A stretch of 27,332 nt of DNA from positions 1 through 27,332 of the forward strand of contig DAJR01000037.1 of assembly GCA_002496385.1 (NCBI GenBank), written 5' to 3'. The stretch comes from Methanomassiliicoccales archaeon UBA147 (GTDB lineage Archaea > Thermoplasmatota > Thermoplasmata > SG8-5). The notes under the pieces are model-generated. The model worked only from the letters and a program-made list of their open reading frames with translations, had not been told where the DNA came from and did no database searches. Numbering within the stretch: position 1 is the stretch's first letter; each line of letters opens with the position of its first letter. The translations under genes and the position numbers were made by a program. Shown one piece after another: positions 12,620-21,314 of the stretch.

Positions 12620-15303
12620 CAGGGCTCACCCTTGCGAGGGGCGAAATGCTTCATGGCCACCTTCTCCAGCTCCACCATCGCGAACAATGCCAGGCTTGTG
12701 AAGATGACAGGCAGCCAGGCAAGCGGCGCGATCGGTACGGTGTTGAACAGCGTGTTCATCAGGGGGAGATATATCACGCAGAGCTGCATCAGCAGGGTGA
12801 TGCAGATGCCGACGATGATCCATTTGTTGTCGAAGATGTTCCTTGACAGCGCGGGTGCGGTGAACGACCTGCTGGAGAATATGCATATCAGTTCCATCAT
12901 GACTATCGTGGTCATGACTATTGTCCTTGCAGCCTCTATGCTGTAACCCAGTTCCAGCGCGTAGTAGAACGCGATGAAGGAGCCAACCGTCATCGTTGAT
13001 GCGACCAGCACCAGCCTCACGAGTATCCTCTTTCCGAGAAGGGGCGATTTCGGGTTTCTCGGCGGTTTGCGCAGGATGCCGGGCTCCGCTTTCTCCATGG
13101 CCAGCGGGATGGTGCAGGTCACAGATGTTATGAGATTGAGGTAAAGGATATGTGCGGGCATCAGCGGGATGGTGAGGCCGGCGAGTATGGCAATCGTGAC
13201 GGCCAGGGCCTCGCCGATGTTCGTGGGGATTATGTAAGCCAGCATCTTCTGAAGGTTGGCATAGGTGACCCGCCCCTCCTCTACCGCATTGACGATAGTG
13301 GCGAAATTGTCGTCTGCAAGTATCATGTCTGCCGCCTCCTTGGTCACGTCGGTTCCGGTCTTTCCCATAGCCACGCCTATGTCCGCGGCCTTCAGGGCAG
13401 GCGCGTCGTTCACCCCGTCTCCCGTAACGGCGACCACCTCGCCGTGCTTGCGCAGCTGCTGGACGATGCGGTACTTGTGGATGGGCGTAGCCCTGGCATA
13501 GACCGAACATCTTTCCACCGTGCCGAAGAGCTCATCGTCGTTCATCTTCTCAAGCTGGCTGCCCGTGATAATCTCTGCGCCGGCCTTGTCTATGCCGAGC
13601 TTTGCCGCGATCGCGCCGGCCGTCGTCCGGTGGTCCCCGGTTATCATCACTATGCGAATCCTGGCATCCTGGCAGCGTCTCACGGCCTCTATCGCCTCGG
13701 GCCTGGGCGGGTCTATCATGCCCTGGAGACCGAGGAAGACGAACCCCTCCATATTCATGTCCTTCAAGGTCCGAACGTCCGCAGGCATCTGCTTCTCGGC
13801 GATGGCGATGACCCTCAGGGATTCGGATGCCATGGCCTCCGCCCTTGCGAATATGGCTTCTTGATCGATTGCGGAGCGGGTGCTGTCCCCGGCCATTGCC
13901 GAGCCGCACATCGATACCACCTTTTCGGGCACGCCCTTCAGGAAAACGGTCCTCCTCCCGGACTCGATGTTGAGCGTGGCCATGTACTGGATATCCGATT
14001 CGAACGGGACCTCGTCCAACCTCTCAAGGTGGGTTTCCAGACCGGCCTTCGCAGCCGAGACCAGCAGGGCGACCTCGGTCGGGTCCCCGACATTGCTGCC
14101 GTCATGTTTCAATGAAGCGTCATTGCAGACCGCGCCGGCCACCAGCGCCCTGGAGAGTGCCGGGCTGTACTGCGGCGAGATCTGCTGTCCGGCCTGTATG
14201 AACTCCCCCTCCACCGAATATCCGCTGCCCGTCACCTCGAAGTCTGCGCCGCCCGCATAGACATGCGAGACTGTCATCTGGTTCATTGTCAGCGTCCCGG
14301 TCTTGTCCGAGCATATCACAGTGGTGCTGCCCAGTGTCTCGACCGACGGCAGGTTCCGGATGATGGCCTTCTTGGCAGCCATCGCCCTGACCCCTATCGC
14401 CAGCGCAATGGTGACCAGGGCAGGCAACCCCTCGGGAATCACGGCGACCGCGATGGACACCGAGGCCATGAACATGAATCCGACCTCCTGCCCGGCGAGC
14501 AGCCCGCCCAGGAAGGTGATGATTGCCAGGATGGCGACCGCGCCGGAGAGATAGACGGAAAACGCAGACAGCCTTTTCTGCAGGGGCGTAGCGATCTCCT
14601 CCGCCTCCCTCATGCAGGCCGAGATCTTGCTGACCTCGGTGCCGTTCCCGATGGAGACCACGACCCCCTGGCCGCGCCCGCAGGACACGATGGTGCCGGC
14701 GAAGGCCATGTTGGTCTTCTCCCCGAGAGACGCGTCCTCCAGGTCGAGCGGCTCCACCATCTTGTCCACCGGGACGGATTCCCCCGTCAGCAGGGCCTCG
14801 TCGATCTTCAGCCCCTTCACGTACACGAGCCTTACGTCAGCCGGAACCTTGTTTCCTGACTCGAACAGGACTATATCGCCCCTGACCAGTTGCCTTGACG
14901 GGATGGTGCGCCTCGCCCCGTCCCTCACCACGGTGCACTCGGACACGACCATCTTGTCAAGCGCCTCGATGGCTTTGTCGGCCTTCAGTTCCTGGATGAA
15001 CCCTATCACCACGTTCGCAAATACCACCGCGAGGATGACAGCCGTGTCCACCATGTGCCCCAGGATTGCCGTGACGACGGCCGCCAGCAGGAGAATGTAA
15101 ATGAGAAGCTGGTTGATCTGCTTGAATATCGCCTTGTAGATGCTGGTGCCTTTTCCCGCAGTGAGCTCGTTTAACCCGTCGGCCCTCTGCCTGGCCTCAA
15201 CCTCTTCGGCGGACAAACCGGTCGGCCCCGTGCCCAGGCATTGCATTGCCCGGTCAGCCGCGACCCTGTGCCACACCGGCGCTTCTGATGCATCCCGTTC
15301 CAT
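12619..15303 (-). CDS. Cation-transporting P-type ATPase (P2 type, altered M6 site)
   Basis: The 894-aa pump uses ATP to move cations across the membrane. It has an N-terminal cation-ATPase domain, TGES at 173-176 (actuator), PEGLP at 290-294 (M4 ion site), the phosphorylated Asp in DKTGTLT (D333), the TGDGVNDAPALK hinge motif, and about ten membrane helices. M5 has NIGEA, keeping the Glu of the calcium site. In M6 the sequence is NLITSVTCTIPLAME instead of NLxTDGxPA, so the Asp that binds calcium in SERCA/PMR1 pumps is replaced by Ser. Substrate may therefore be a monovalent ion or another cation. I used the ATG at 15303 because a TATA element at 15331-15340 lies about 33 bp upstream and the family starts here. 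Confidence 0.92.
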   Translation of the reverse strand: MERDASEAPVWHRVAADRAMQCLGTGPTGLSAEEVEARQRADGLNELTAGKGTSIYKAIFKQINQLLIYILLLAAVVTAILGHMVDTAVILAVVFANVVIGFIQELKADKAIEALDKMVVSECTVVRDGARRTIPSRQLVRGDIVLFESGNKVPADVRLVYVKGLKIDEALLTGESVPVDKMVEPLDLEDASLGEKTNMAFAGTIVSCGRGQGVVVSIGNGTEVSKISACMREAEEIATPLQKRLSAFSVYLSGAVAILAIITFLGGLLAGQEVGFMFMASVSIAVAVIPEGLPALVTIALAIGVRAMAAKKAIIRNLPSVETLGSTTVICSDKTGTLTMNQMTVSHVYAGGADFEVTGSGYSVEGEFIQAGQQISPQYSPALSRALVAGAVCNDASLKHDGSNVGDPTEVALLVSAAKAGLETHLERLDEVPFESDIQYMATLNIESGRRTVFLKGVPEKVVSMCGSAMAGDSTRSAIDQEAIFARAEAMASESLRVIAIAEKQMPADVRTLKDMNMEGFVFLGLQGMIDPPRPEAIEAVRRCQDARIRIVMITGDHRTTAGAIAAKLGIDKAGAEIITGSQLEKMNDDELFGTVERCSVYARATPIHKYRIVQQLRKHGEVVAVTGDGVNDAPALKAADIGVAMGKTGTDVTKEAADMILADDNFATIVNAVEEGRVTYANLQKMLAYIIPTNIGEALAVTIAILAGLTIPLMPAHILYLNLITSVTCTIPLAMEKAEPGILRKPPRNPKSPLLGKRILVRLVLVASTMTVGSFIAFYYALELGYSIEAARTIVMTTIVMMELICIFSSRSFTAPALSRNIFDNKWIIVGICITLLMQLCVIYLPLMNTLFNTVPIAPLAWLPVIFTSLALFAMVELEKVAMKHFAPRKGEP

Positions 15304-15330
15304 CTGACATCGCCTGGTAATAGGCGCGAG

Positions 15331-15340
15331 CGATAAAAGT
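15331..15340 (-). promoter_or_regulatory. TATA box of the P-type ATPase operon
   Basis: On the minus strand the sequence reads acttttatcg. It would start transcription near 15310, only a few nt before the ATG at 15303. Confidence 0.4.
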
Positions 15341-15430
15341 GTTTCGCCTGGCAGCATAAAATTTTTCCATAATCTTGGGAGAATCGGCCACCCAGCTAAA
15401 AGAAAACAGAAAAATAAATGTTCAGAAAGA

Positions 15431-15450
15431 GATAAATATCAGTAATATAC
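15431..15450 (+). promoter_or_regulatory. TATA region of the MscS gene
   Basis: Two overlapping candidates, gataaatatc and agtaatatac, lie 17-36 bp before the ATG at 15467. The first has the better spacing. A G-rich run (gcgggggac) just before the ATG can act as ribosome-binding site. Confidence 0.4.
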
Positions 15451-15466
15451 ATCCGCGGGGGACAAT

Positions 15467-16795
15467 ATGTGGGATTACCTCAAGTTCTTCATAGTCACGG
15501 CATTCCTCGCAGTGTTCATGCTGGGGATTGCCCAATCGTGGATCCGCCGGTTCTTCACCTGGCTCAAGATGCGGGAGGACAACTACCTCTCCCATGAATC
15601 GGTCGACTCGGCCCATGCCTACCTCAGGCTCATCCTGATCGGTCTGTTCATTGTATGTACTATTGTTACAGGGAGGCTCTTCCTCACAGACCTGGCCGAT
15701 ACATTCGTCAACCTTACAAACTACATATTCCTCTTCAACGCCTTCCTGACCTTCTCGGTCTTTGCCATACTGGCCATCCTGAGCTCCAGCGCGATTGCCA
15801 ATCACAGGAGGATGGAGGCCGAGGACAAGAACGCGGTCATCAAGCCCGGCATGATGGAATTCTACGAACTTTTCCTGAAATACGGCATGCTCATCATAGG
15901 GCTGATAATCGCGATTCTGGTGGGACTCATCACAATTCCCGACGAGAGCATCAGGCAGGAGGTATATGTCACCCTCAACCTCGAATCCCTGCAGTCCGCC
16001 AACGTTGGTTCGGAGATGCTGTTCCTCATTATAGTCCTCCTGGGCCTCTTCGTCATCAGCAAATTCCTGGAGATAATACTGAACGATTTCAAAGGCCGGT
16101 CCAAGAAATTCCAGCCCGGCATCGTCGACCTGATAAAGACAACCGTGAAATACGGAATATACTGGCTGGCCTTCATATTGACGGTTAGCGTCGTTCTCGA
16201 GATAATCGACCACACCATCGCGATCTATGTCATCGGTTTCATAATGGCACTGACGATTACCGTCATAATCATATTCGGCGTGTCCCCGGCGTTCAAGAAC
16301 GCCATGGCGGGGATAGTCCTGCTCGTGACGGACAGCATCAACAAAGGCGACTGGGTGCGCATCGGGAATGACAATGTCGGCGAAGTGTTCCTGCAGGGCC
16401 TTGTCATCACGAGCCTGAGGACGAACACGGGTGACATAGTCGATCTGCCGAACGAGACCGTCCTCAGGACATCCATTCACAACTACACCAAGCTGGGCGG
16501 CACCCTGGTGCGCATAAACATGGACCTGAAATCAACCCTCCCGCTCGAAAAGGTGGAGGAACTGATGCTTGAAGCCGCGAAGGGCCTTGACGAATCCGAG
16601 AAAATAGGCTCCGAACAATCCGTCCTGGGCGTCACGGTTGCCGGCCTGAAAGGCGATTCCATCATGTATTCGATAGGCATATGGCGGACAGACCCGGCCA
16701 CCATGGGGGCGACGGCCTCCTCGTATCTAAAAAAGTTCCATGATGTGGCAGCGAAGAACAGCATTGCAATCATCTCGACTGAAGTGAAGATTTAA
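15467..16795 (+). CDS. MscS-family mechanosensitive channel
   Basis: The 442-aa product is a membrane channel that opens under membrane tension and releases solutes on osmotic downshock. It has about six hydrophobic segments in residues 1-290. The pore-lining helix is followed by AFKNAMAGIVLLVTDSINKGDWVRIGN, then GEVFLQGLVITSLRTNTGDIVDLPNETVL, which is the conserved MscS beta domain. A C-terminal alpha-beta domain follows to the end. It has more membrane segments than the three of E. coli MscS, so it is a medium-size member. It is divergent from the ATPase and convergent with the APC-Usp gene, with which it overlaps by 4 bp at the 3' end. Confidence 0.92.
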   Translation: MWDYLKFFIVTAFLAVFMLGIAQSWIRRFFTWLKMREDNYLSHESVDSAHAYLRLILIGLFIVCTIVTGRLFLTDLADTFVNLTNYIFLFNAFLTFSVFAILAILSSSAIANHRRMEAEDKNAVIKPGMMEFYELFLKYGMLIIGLIIAILVGLITIPDESIRQEVYVTLNLESLQSANVGSEMLFLIIVLLGLFVISKFLEIILNDFKGRSKKFQPGIVDLIKTTVKYGIYWLAFILTVSVVLEIIDHTIAIYVIGFIMALTITVIIIFGVSPAFKNAMAGIVLLVTDSINKGDWVRIGNDNVGEVFLQGLVITSLRTNTGDIVDLPNETVLRTSIHNYTKLGGTLVRINMDLKSTLPLEKVEELMLEAAKGLDESEKIGSEQSVLGVTVAGLKGDSIMYSIGIWRTDPATMGATASSYLKKFHDVAAKNSIAIISTEVKI

Positions 16796-19095
16796 TTTTG
16801 TTTCTCTTTCACTTTCTTCACCATCAGCAACGGTTTGTCGAGGTTCTTGGCGAGATGGTCCTGCACCCTGCCGAAGTCGAATTTCTTCCTGTCCGCCTCC
16901 TGGCTCGCCCCCATCACAACCAGGTCGTAATCCTTTGCCTTGGCTATGATGGCCCGCTCTATCGAATCCGCCTTCACCACACTGACATCGTGCGCGATGC
17001 CGTGCGTTTTGCAGATGTCTGAGAGCCTCTTGGCGTAATTTTCCTGGGCGGCCATGTGTTGGTCGGTCGTGCTGGCGCTGAATATGGAAATCTCAGAATC
17101 GTCCCGCTTGGCCAGCAGGATGGCATATCCGATCGCATGCGTGGCATGCCACTCCGGCGATGAAATCACAAGTATGTTCTTCAGTTCCTTCTTGAGGCCG
17201 GCCGTCCTCATCACCACCACGTCGCAATTGGCCATATGCACGAGCCTGTCGATGGTGGAACCCAGTATCCAGTTCTCCCTCACGGTGCCTCTCCAGCCCA
17301 GCACCAGGAGGTTGACCTTTTCCTCGTCAATGGTGTCCCCGATAGCCTCGGACGCCCGGTGGGAGATCAGGACCGTCCCTCTCGATTTGACAAGCTCTGT
17401 GCCGCTGGCCTTCTTCATTTTCTCGACCAGCTTGATGTAAGGTGCAGTATCCTTGTACCGCAGCGAGCCGAGCGGCGTCCCGGAAGGAAGCTCGATCACC
17501 GTCGTGACATTCAGGTCCGCATCCTCTATGCGAGCCACGAGCGCCGCGAATTCCACCAGGGCTCTCTGCTCGTCGTCGATGACGGATACCAGCACACGGT
17601 ACCTCTTGTCCTCCGGTTTCTCTGCCAGGGTGTCGATGATGCCCTTGCGCGATACCTCCTCGGGCTCCACGGTCTCGATGGCCCTCTTGCCGCCGTAGAA
17701 ATAATACAGGCCCAGGCCGACCGTTATCCATGCGATTGCCAGGAACCAGGCGTTCTGGAAATGCCACCACAGGCCGACGGCCAGGACGAACTTGGTCACG
17801 ATGCCTATCATGGGTACCCAGGGGAAGAAAGGCATCAGATAGTGGCGCTTCATGTCCGGCCTCTTGTACCTCAGGGTGATGGCGGTCATGTTCACGAAGA
17901 AGAACAGGAGAAGGAACATGATGTCCGCGACCGCGGCAATGTCCTTGATGGGCAGCGCAATGGTCATGATGATGATGATGGTGCCGCTGGCCATTATCGC
18001 AATGTGCGGCGTGTTCTTCTTGGCGTGCAATGCCCCGAAAACATGTGGCAGGGCTCCGTCCCTCCCCATCGCAAAAGAGACCCTGGATGACGAGAAGAGC
18101 GTCGAATTGATGGCTGCAAGTGTCCCTATAATGATGCCGATGCCGATGAGGATTACGCCATAACCCGGAAGTGCCAGGCTGGCGATCTTCGTGATGGCGT
18201 CCTCGGAATTTTCCAGGGGGATGTCGTCGATGGTGACCTCGTAAAGCCCTGTTGCCGAGTTATAGGCAATGTCCGATGCGCCGATTGCCACGACTGCCAC
18301 CAGGATGAAAATGATGGTCGAAATTATTATGCACAGGATGCTGGCCCTGGGAACCGCCTTCAGCGGGTCCTTGCATTCCTCCCCGCACTGGGAGATAATC
18401 TCATAGCCTTCAAAAACAATGAAAGTGAAACCCATCGCGACCAAAATCGCTGTCCAGCCATGCGTCGTGGGGTCGTCAAATATCGTTCCGAGGTTGTTGT
18501 CCGGCGTCCTGAACAGGTACATGAAACCGATTATGATGAACATGGTGATGATCACAAGCAGGAGCCCTGCCACGATGATGCTGGATTTCCCGGTTTCCTT
18601 GGTTCCCCTGTAATTTATCACCAGGAAGACCACGCAAACCCCTACCGATAGCGCCTTCACCAGCAGGTCGGAATTTTCAACTATGATGCCCTGGGATTCG
18701 AGAATCCAGAATATGCCCAGGCCGAAACCCAAGACATAGAAGCTTGTGACGATGCAGTGGCCGAACCACGACATCCAGCCGGAAAGAAACCCGAACGGCT
18801 GAGGCATCCCCTCCTTGACCCAGAGATAACCCCCGCCGGTGTCCGCGAAAGTACTGGTGAGTTCCATATATGCCATGGCCGTGAAAAGTGTCACTATGAA
18901 ATTCAGCACGAATACCAGGACCAGCCCGGGGCCGGCAATCTCCATGCCGGGGCCAACCAGAAGGAAGATGGTCGAGCCGAGTGTGGGGCCGAGGCCGATC
19001 ATGAGGACCTGCCACATGCTGAGGTCGCGCTTCAGCTTGACCTCCACGTCGGAGGATTTGCCTGCGGCATGGGCGGCTTCGTGCTCGTTTTTCAT
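16792..19095 (-). CDS. APC-family permease fused to universal stress protein domains
   Basis: The 767-aa product has about twelve membrane helices in residues 25-480. It starts with LSMWQVLMIGLGPTLGSTIFLLVGPG, the helix-1 signature of APC amino acid or polyamine carriers, and contains GFTFIVFEGYE. After a linker come two Usp-like alpha-beta domains (about 515-635 and 640-763). The first keeps the nucleotide-binding pattern (G600, G603, G612, S613), one residue shorter than the usual spacing; the second has GASQEADRKKFDFG and looks degenerate. In related archaeal fusions the Usp part is thought to sense ATP or AMP and regulate transport. Substrate is not predictable from sequence alone. The start is supported by a TATA box 25 bp upstream. 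Confidence 0.9.
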   Translation of the reverse strand: MKNEHEAAHAAGKSSDVEVKLKRDLSMWQVLMIGLGPTLGSTIFLLVGPGMEIAGPGLVLVFVLNFIVTLFTAMAYMELTSTFADTGGGYLWVKEGMPQPFGFLSGWMSWFGHCIVTSFYVLGFGLGIFWILESQGIIVENSDLLVKALSVGVCVVFLVINYRGTKETGKSSIIVAGLLLVIITMFIIIGFMYLFRTPDNNLGTIFDDPTTHGWTAILVAMGFTFIVFEGYEIISQCGEECKDPLKAVPRASILCIIISTIIFILVAVVAIGASDIAYNSATGLYEVTIDDIPLENSEDAITKIASLALPGYGVILIGIGIIIGTLAAINSTLFSSSRVSFAMGRDGALPHVFGALHAKKNTPHIAIMASGTIIIIMTIALPIKDIAAVADIMFLLLFFFVNMTAITLRYKRPDMKRHYLMPFFPWVPMIGIVTKFVLAVGLWWHFQNAWFLAIAWITVGLGLYYFYGGKRAIETVEPEEVSRKGIIDTLAEKPEDKRYRVLVSVIDDEQRALVEFAALVARIEDADLNVTTVIELPSGTPLGSLRYKDTAPYIKLVEKMKKASGTELVKSRGTVLISHRASEAIGDTIDEEKVNLLVLGWRGTVRENWILGSTIDRLVHMANCDVVVMRTAGLKKELKNILVISSPEWHATHAIGYAILLAKRDDSEISIFSASTTDQHMAAQENYAKRLSDICKTHGIAHDVSVVKADSIERAIIAKAKDYDLVVMGASQEADRKKFDFGRVQDHLAKNLDKPLLMVKKVKEKQN

Positions 19096-19115
19096 TGATT
19101 GCCTATAATTGAATC

Positions 19116-19125
19116 AGTATAAAGG
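19116..19125 (-). promoter_or_regulatory. TATA box of the APC-Usp gene
   Basis: The minus-strand sequence cctttatact is centred about 25 bp before the ATG at 19095, so the mRNA is probably leaderless. Confidence 0.5.
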
Positions 19126-19234
19126 TTTTATTCGGAGTACTTTTCTTTTGACCTTGCTGCGCTGGTTCGGGCTCCAAAAGAAAAATATTCAGTAAAATAG
19201 AAAAATCGCCCTCACATGCTCGTTCGGTACAATG

Positions 19235-19557
19235 CTGGTGCGTGGGCGCACCAGGCTAACGCCGTCCCTGCCTGGGAAGGGGCGCGTGACCAATATCGCA
19301 TGACCCCAACCTTCACCGCAACACCCATATTGCCGAAGACTGCAAACCGGCATCTGTTAACCCTCCCTGTGAACAGCTCCAGCCTTAGCCATCATGCCTC
19401 GGCTGATTGCATACATTCTGAATTTCGAGGCCGGGGTTGTGACCCGGTTGGGCGAACCGGGTTGGTGACGATTAAGCTCAACCCTAGGAAGCCTCGCCCG
19501 TGAGGGCGGGGTAAGCATCGATACTTCGATGCGGCACAACCTAGGCTTGGCCTAGGT
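19235..19557 (+). ncRNA. Candidate structured RNA or hairpin array
   Basis: Five short stems follow one another. 19235-19254: ctggtgcg with cgcaccag. 19442-19462: acccggtt with aaccgggt. 19492-19511: an 8-bp stem with one G-U pair and a GUGA (GNRA-type) tetraloop. 19515-19532: gcatcga with tcgatgc. 19539-19557: acctaggc with gcctaggt. The third is preceded by ggaag and resembles the hairpin near the right end of IS200/IS605 elements, where TnpB guide RNAs end. No tnpA or tnpB gene is present. It may be a stand-alone RNA or a remnant of such an element. Confidence 0.42.
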
Positions 19558-19631
19558 AGGGAGGTATCTAAATCGGCACTCATCCCGGCTCCGGGGCTAT
19601 GGCACCCCGCCTACTGCCCCCTCGGGTGTAA

Positions 19632-20088
19632 ACCAAGCAGCTTGCTATAATTTATATAATCATGTCCAATATGATATAGCAAGAACAGGGCCTGTGGGTG
19701 CGAACTGTGTTCTCAGATTGTTAAAGGATACTTCGATTTTATAGAACTCCAGTCCGCCGGAGTTTCATTTTAAATTGCCCTGGAAACTCCGGAAAGTTAG
19801 AGAATCGGGTCTACAGTGAAGTCTAGACCAAGCAGCTTGCTATAATTTATATAATCATATCCAATCGGATATAGCAAGAACAGGGCCTGTGGGTGCGAAC
19901 TGTGTTCTCAGATTGTTAAAGGATACTTCGATTTTATAGAACTCCAGTCCGCCGGAGTTTCATTTTAAATTGCCCTGGAAACTCCGGAAAGTTAGAGAAT
20001 CGGGTCTACAGTGAAGTCTAGACCAAGCAGCTTGCTATAATTTATATAATCATGTCCAATATGATATAGCAAGAACAGGGCCTGTGGG
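19632..20088 (+). repeat. 195-bp tandem repeat, 2.3 copies, carrying a tRNA promoter
   Basis: Copies begin at 19632, 19827 and 20022; the third stops after 67 bp. Each starts accaagcagcttgctata, contains a TATA box (tttatataa), and then the first 11 nt of the tRNA-Pro gene (gggcctgtggg). In copies 1 and 2 those 11 nt run into unrelated sequence; in copy 3 they run into the true tRNA. The first two copies differ by only a few bases, mostly in the promoter region (catgtccaatatgat versus catatccaatcggat). Each promoter is also framed by a 9-bp inverted repeat (cttgctata...tatagcaag), and a second 9-bp inverted repeat (ccggagttt...aaactccgg) lies later in the unit. Confidence 0.9.
20041..20049 (+). 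promoter_or_regulatory. TATA box of tRNA-Pro
   Basis: The sequence tttatataa is centred about 33 bp before the mature tRNA 5' end, so transcription starts about 7 nt upstream of it. The same element is at 19651 and 19846 in the upstream repeats. Confidence 0.65.
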
Positions 20089-20195
20089 CTAGCTTGGTCT
20101 AGACTTGTAGCTTTGGGAGCTATAGACCCCGGTTCAAACCGAAGACGAACGGCGATTAGGTGCTGTATCGTTCGTTGGAAATCCGGGCAGGCTCA
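20078..20195 (+). tRNA. tRNA-Pro(TGG) with a 43-nt intron in the T-loop
   Basis: Without the intron the RNA is 75 nt. The acceptor gggcctg (20078-20084) pairs with caggctc (20188-20194, one G-U), with A73 at 20195 and no encoded CCA. The D-loop has A14, GG and A21. The anticodon stem gtagc/gctat holds the loop TTTGGGA, anticodon TGG. The T-stem cccgg (20128-20132) pairs fully with ccggg (20183-20187). The T-loop reads TTCAAAT only if 20139-20181 is removed. At that junction T33-A79, T34-G78, C35-G77 and A36-T76 (last two digits of 201xx) form a 4-bp helix stacked on the T-stem, with a 3-nt bulge at 20180-20182. That is the exon half of a bulge-helix-bulge motif. The intron side is relaxed, with a 7-bp stem acgaacg/cgttcgt. 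Oddity: one C-A mismatch in the D-stem. Confidence 0.85.
20139..20181 (+). other. Predicted tRNA intron (position 59/60)
   Basis: The 43-nt insert folds on itself through acgaacg (20145-20151) and cgttcgt (20169-20175). Cutting after 20138 and 20181 restores a seven-base T-loop. Other cut points one to three bases earlier give the same mature sequence but do not allow the 4-bp helix. Confidence 0.7.
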
Positions 20196-20208
20196 TTATT
20201 TTCTTTAT

Positions 20209-21314
20209 CTATTCGTCCTTCCAGGATGTCAGGACCACCCCGAGCACGAACACGCCCAGTCCGAAAATCCCGATGATGACGGCGCTTTCCAGGATTATGC
20301 CGCTGTCCAGCGATATCATGGCCGCCCGCAGCCCCTCGTTCACGTAATACAGGGGCAGGAACCTGGCGATTGTCTGGAGGAAGCCGGGCATCATCTCGAG
20401 CTGGAAGAAAGTCCCTGATAGGAACATCATCGGGAACATCACCGCATTGGCCGCAGCCTGGGCGGATTCCGCCTCCTTCACGAACCGGGTTATCAGCATC
20501 CCGATTCCGGCGAAGCTGAACACGCACAGCAGGATGAAAACCACCATGTAGAGGTTGATGTGCGGCCTCAGGCCGAACATTCCCATCCCGACCGCAAGTA
20601 TGACCGCGGTCGACAGCATCGACATGAACATCTGGTACAGGATGTTGGAGAGCAGCCATTCAGTCCTGGTGAGCGGGGTGGTGGAAAGTTTTCTGAGTAT
20701 ACCCTTCTGCCGCAGTTCGGTGTTCATGCCCACTGTGCCGAACAGGCTGGAGCTCATGACGGACATGGCTATGATGCCGGGTGCGAAGAAGTCGATGAAC
20801 TTCCATTCGTCGCTCTGGACGCTGTCCATGTCCAGGCCTATGTAATCCACCGAGCCGGAAAGCCCCTTGTTCATGCCGTCAACGATTGAATTCACAACCG
20901 AAATCTTGGTCTGGGAATAGGACACGCTCTCGTCATATTTGATTGTGAGGTTGGCCTGGGGCGATGTGCTGTTCCAGAGCTTCATGTTGATGCTATCGGA
21001 ATATCCCGCCGGGATGATGACCAGCACATTTAGTTTGTTGTCAGTGAAGAATTGATTTGCATCGGTGGAGTTGTCAACCTCCACGATTCTGAACAGCCCC
21101 GTGCCATTAATGGCGGAGACTAGGGCCTGGGAATGGAAGCCGCCGTCAACGTTCTGGATGTGGAGGTCGCCCATGCTGCTCCCCTGATCCGAGAATATGA
21201 ATCCGAACAGCACCATCAGCAGTATCGGGAACAGCAGGACGAAGAAAATCGTGCTCTTCTCCCTCGAGAACTGCTTCAGATGGACCGTGAGGTTGGCCAT
21301 CACCCTTCTTGCGT

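Larger units (their letters stand above)
19096..20208. other. 1.1-kb region without protein genes
   Basis: It holds a promoter, an array of perfect hairpins (19235-19557), a 195-bp tandem repeat (19632-20088) and a tRNA-Pro gene (20078-20195). Open frames here are short and look like no known protein. Confidence 0.75.

Noticed and set aside
13150..14115. A 321-codon open frame opposite the first P-type ATPase
   Set aside because: It is antisense to a gene with all catalytic motifs intact and has no recognisable domain.
15422..16480. A 352-codon open frame opposite the MscS gene
   Set aside because: It is rich in Asp, Glu, Gln and Tyr from antisense reading of membrane-helix codons; the plus-strand frame is clearly the gene.
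19632..20088. A CRISPR array
   Set aside because: Repeats are 195 bp and directly adjacent, with no short repeats separated by unique spacers, and no cas gene is nearby.
20078..20145. A truncated tRNA-Pro pseudogene lacking the 3' half
   Set aside because: The 3' half occurs 43 nt downstream with perfect T-stem pairing and a full acceptor, and the insert fits an intron, so the gene looks complete.
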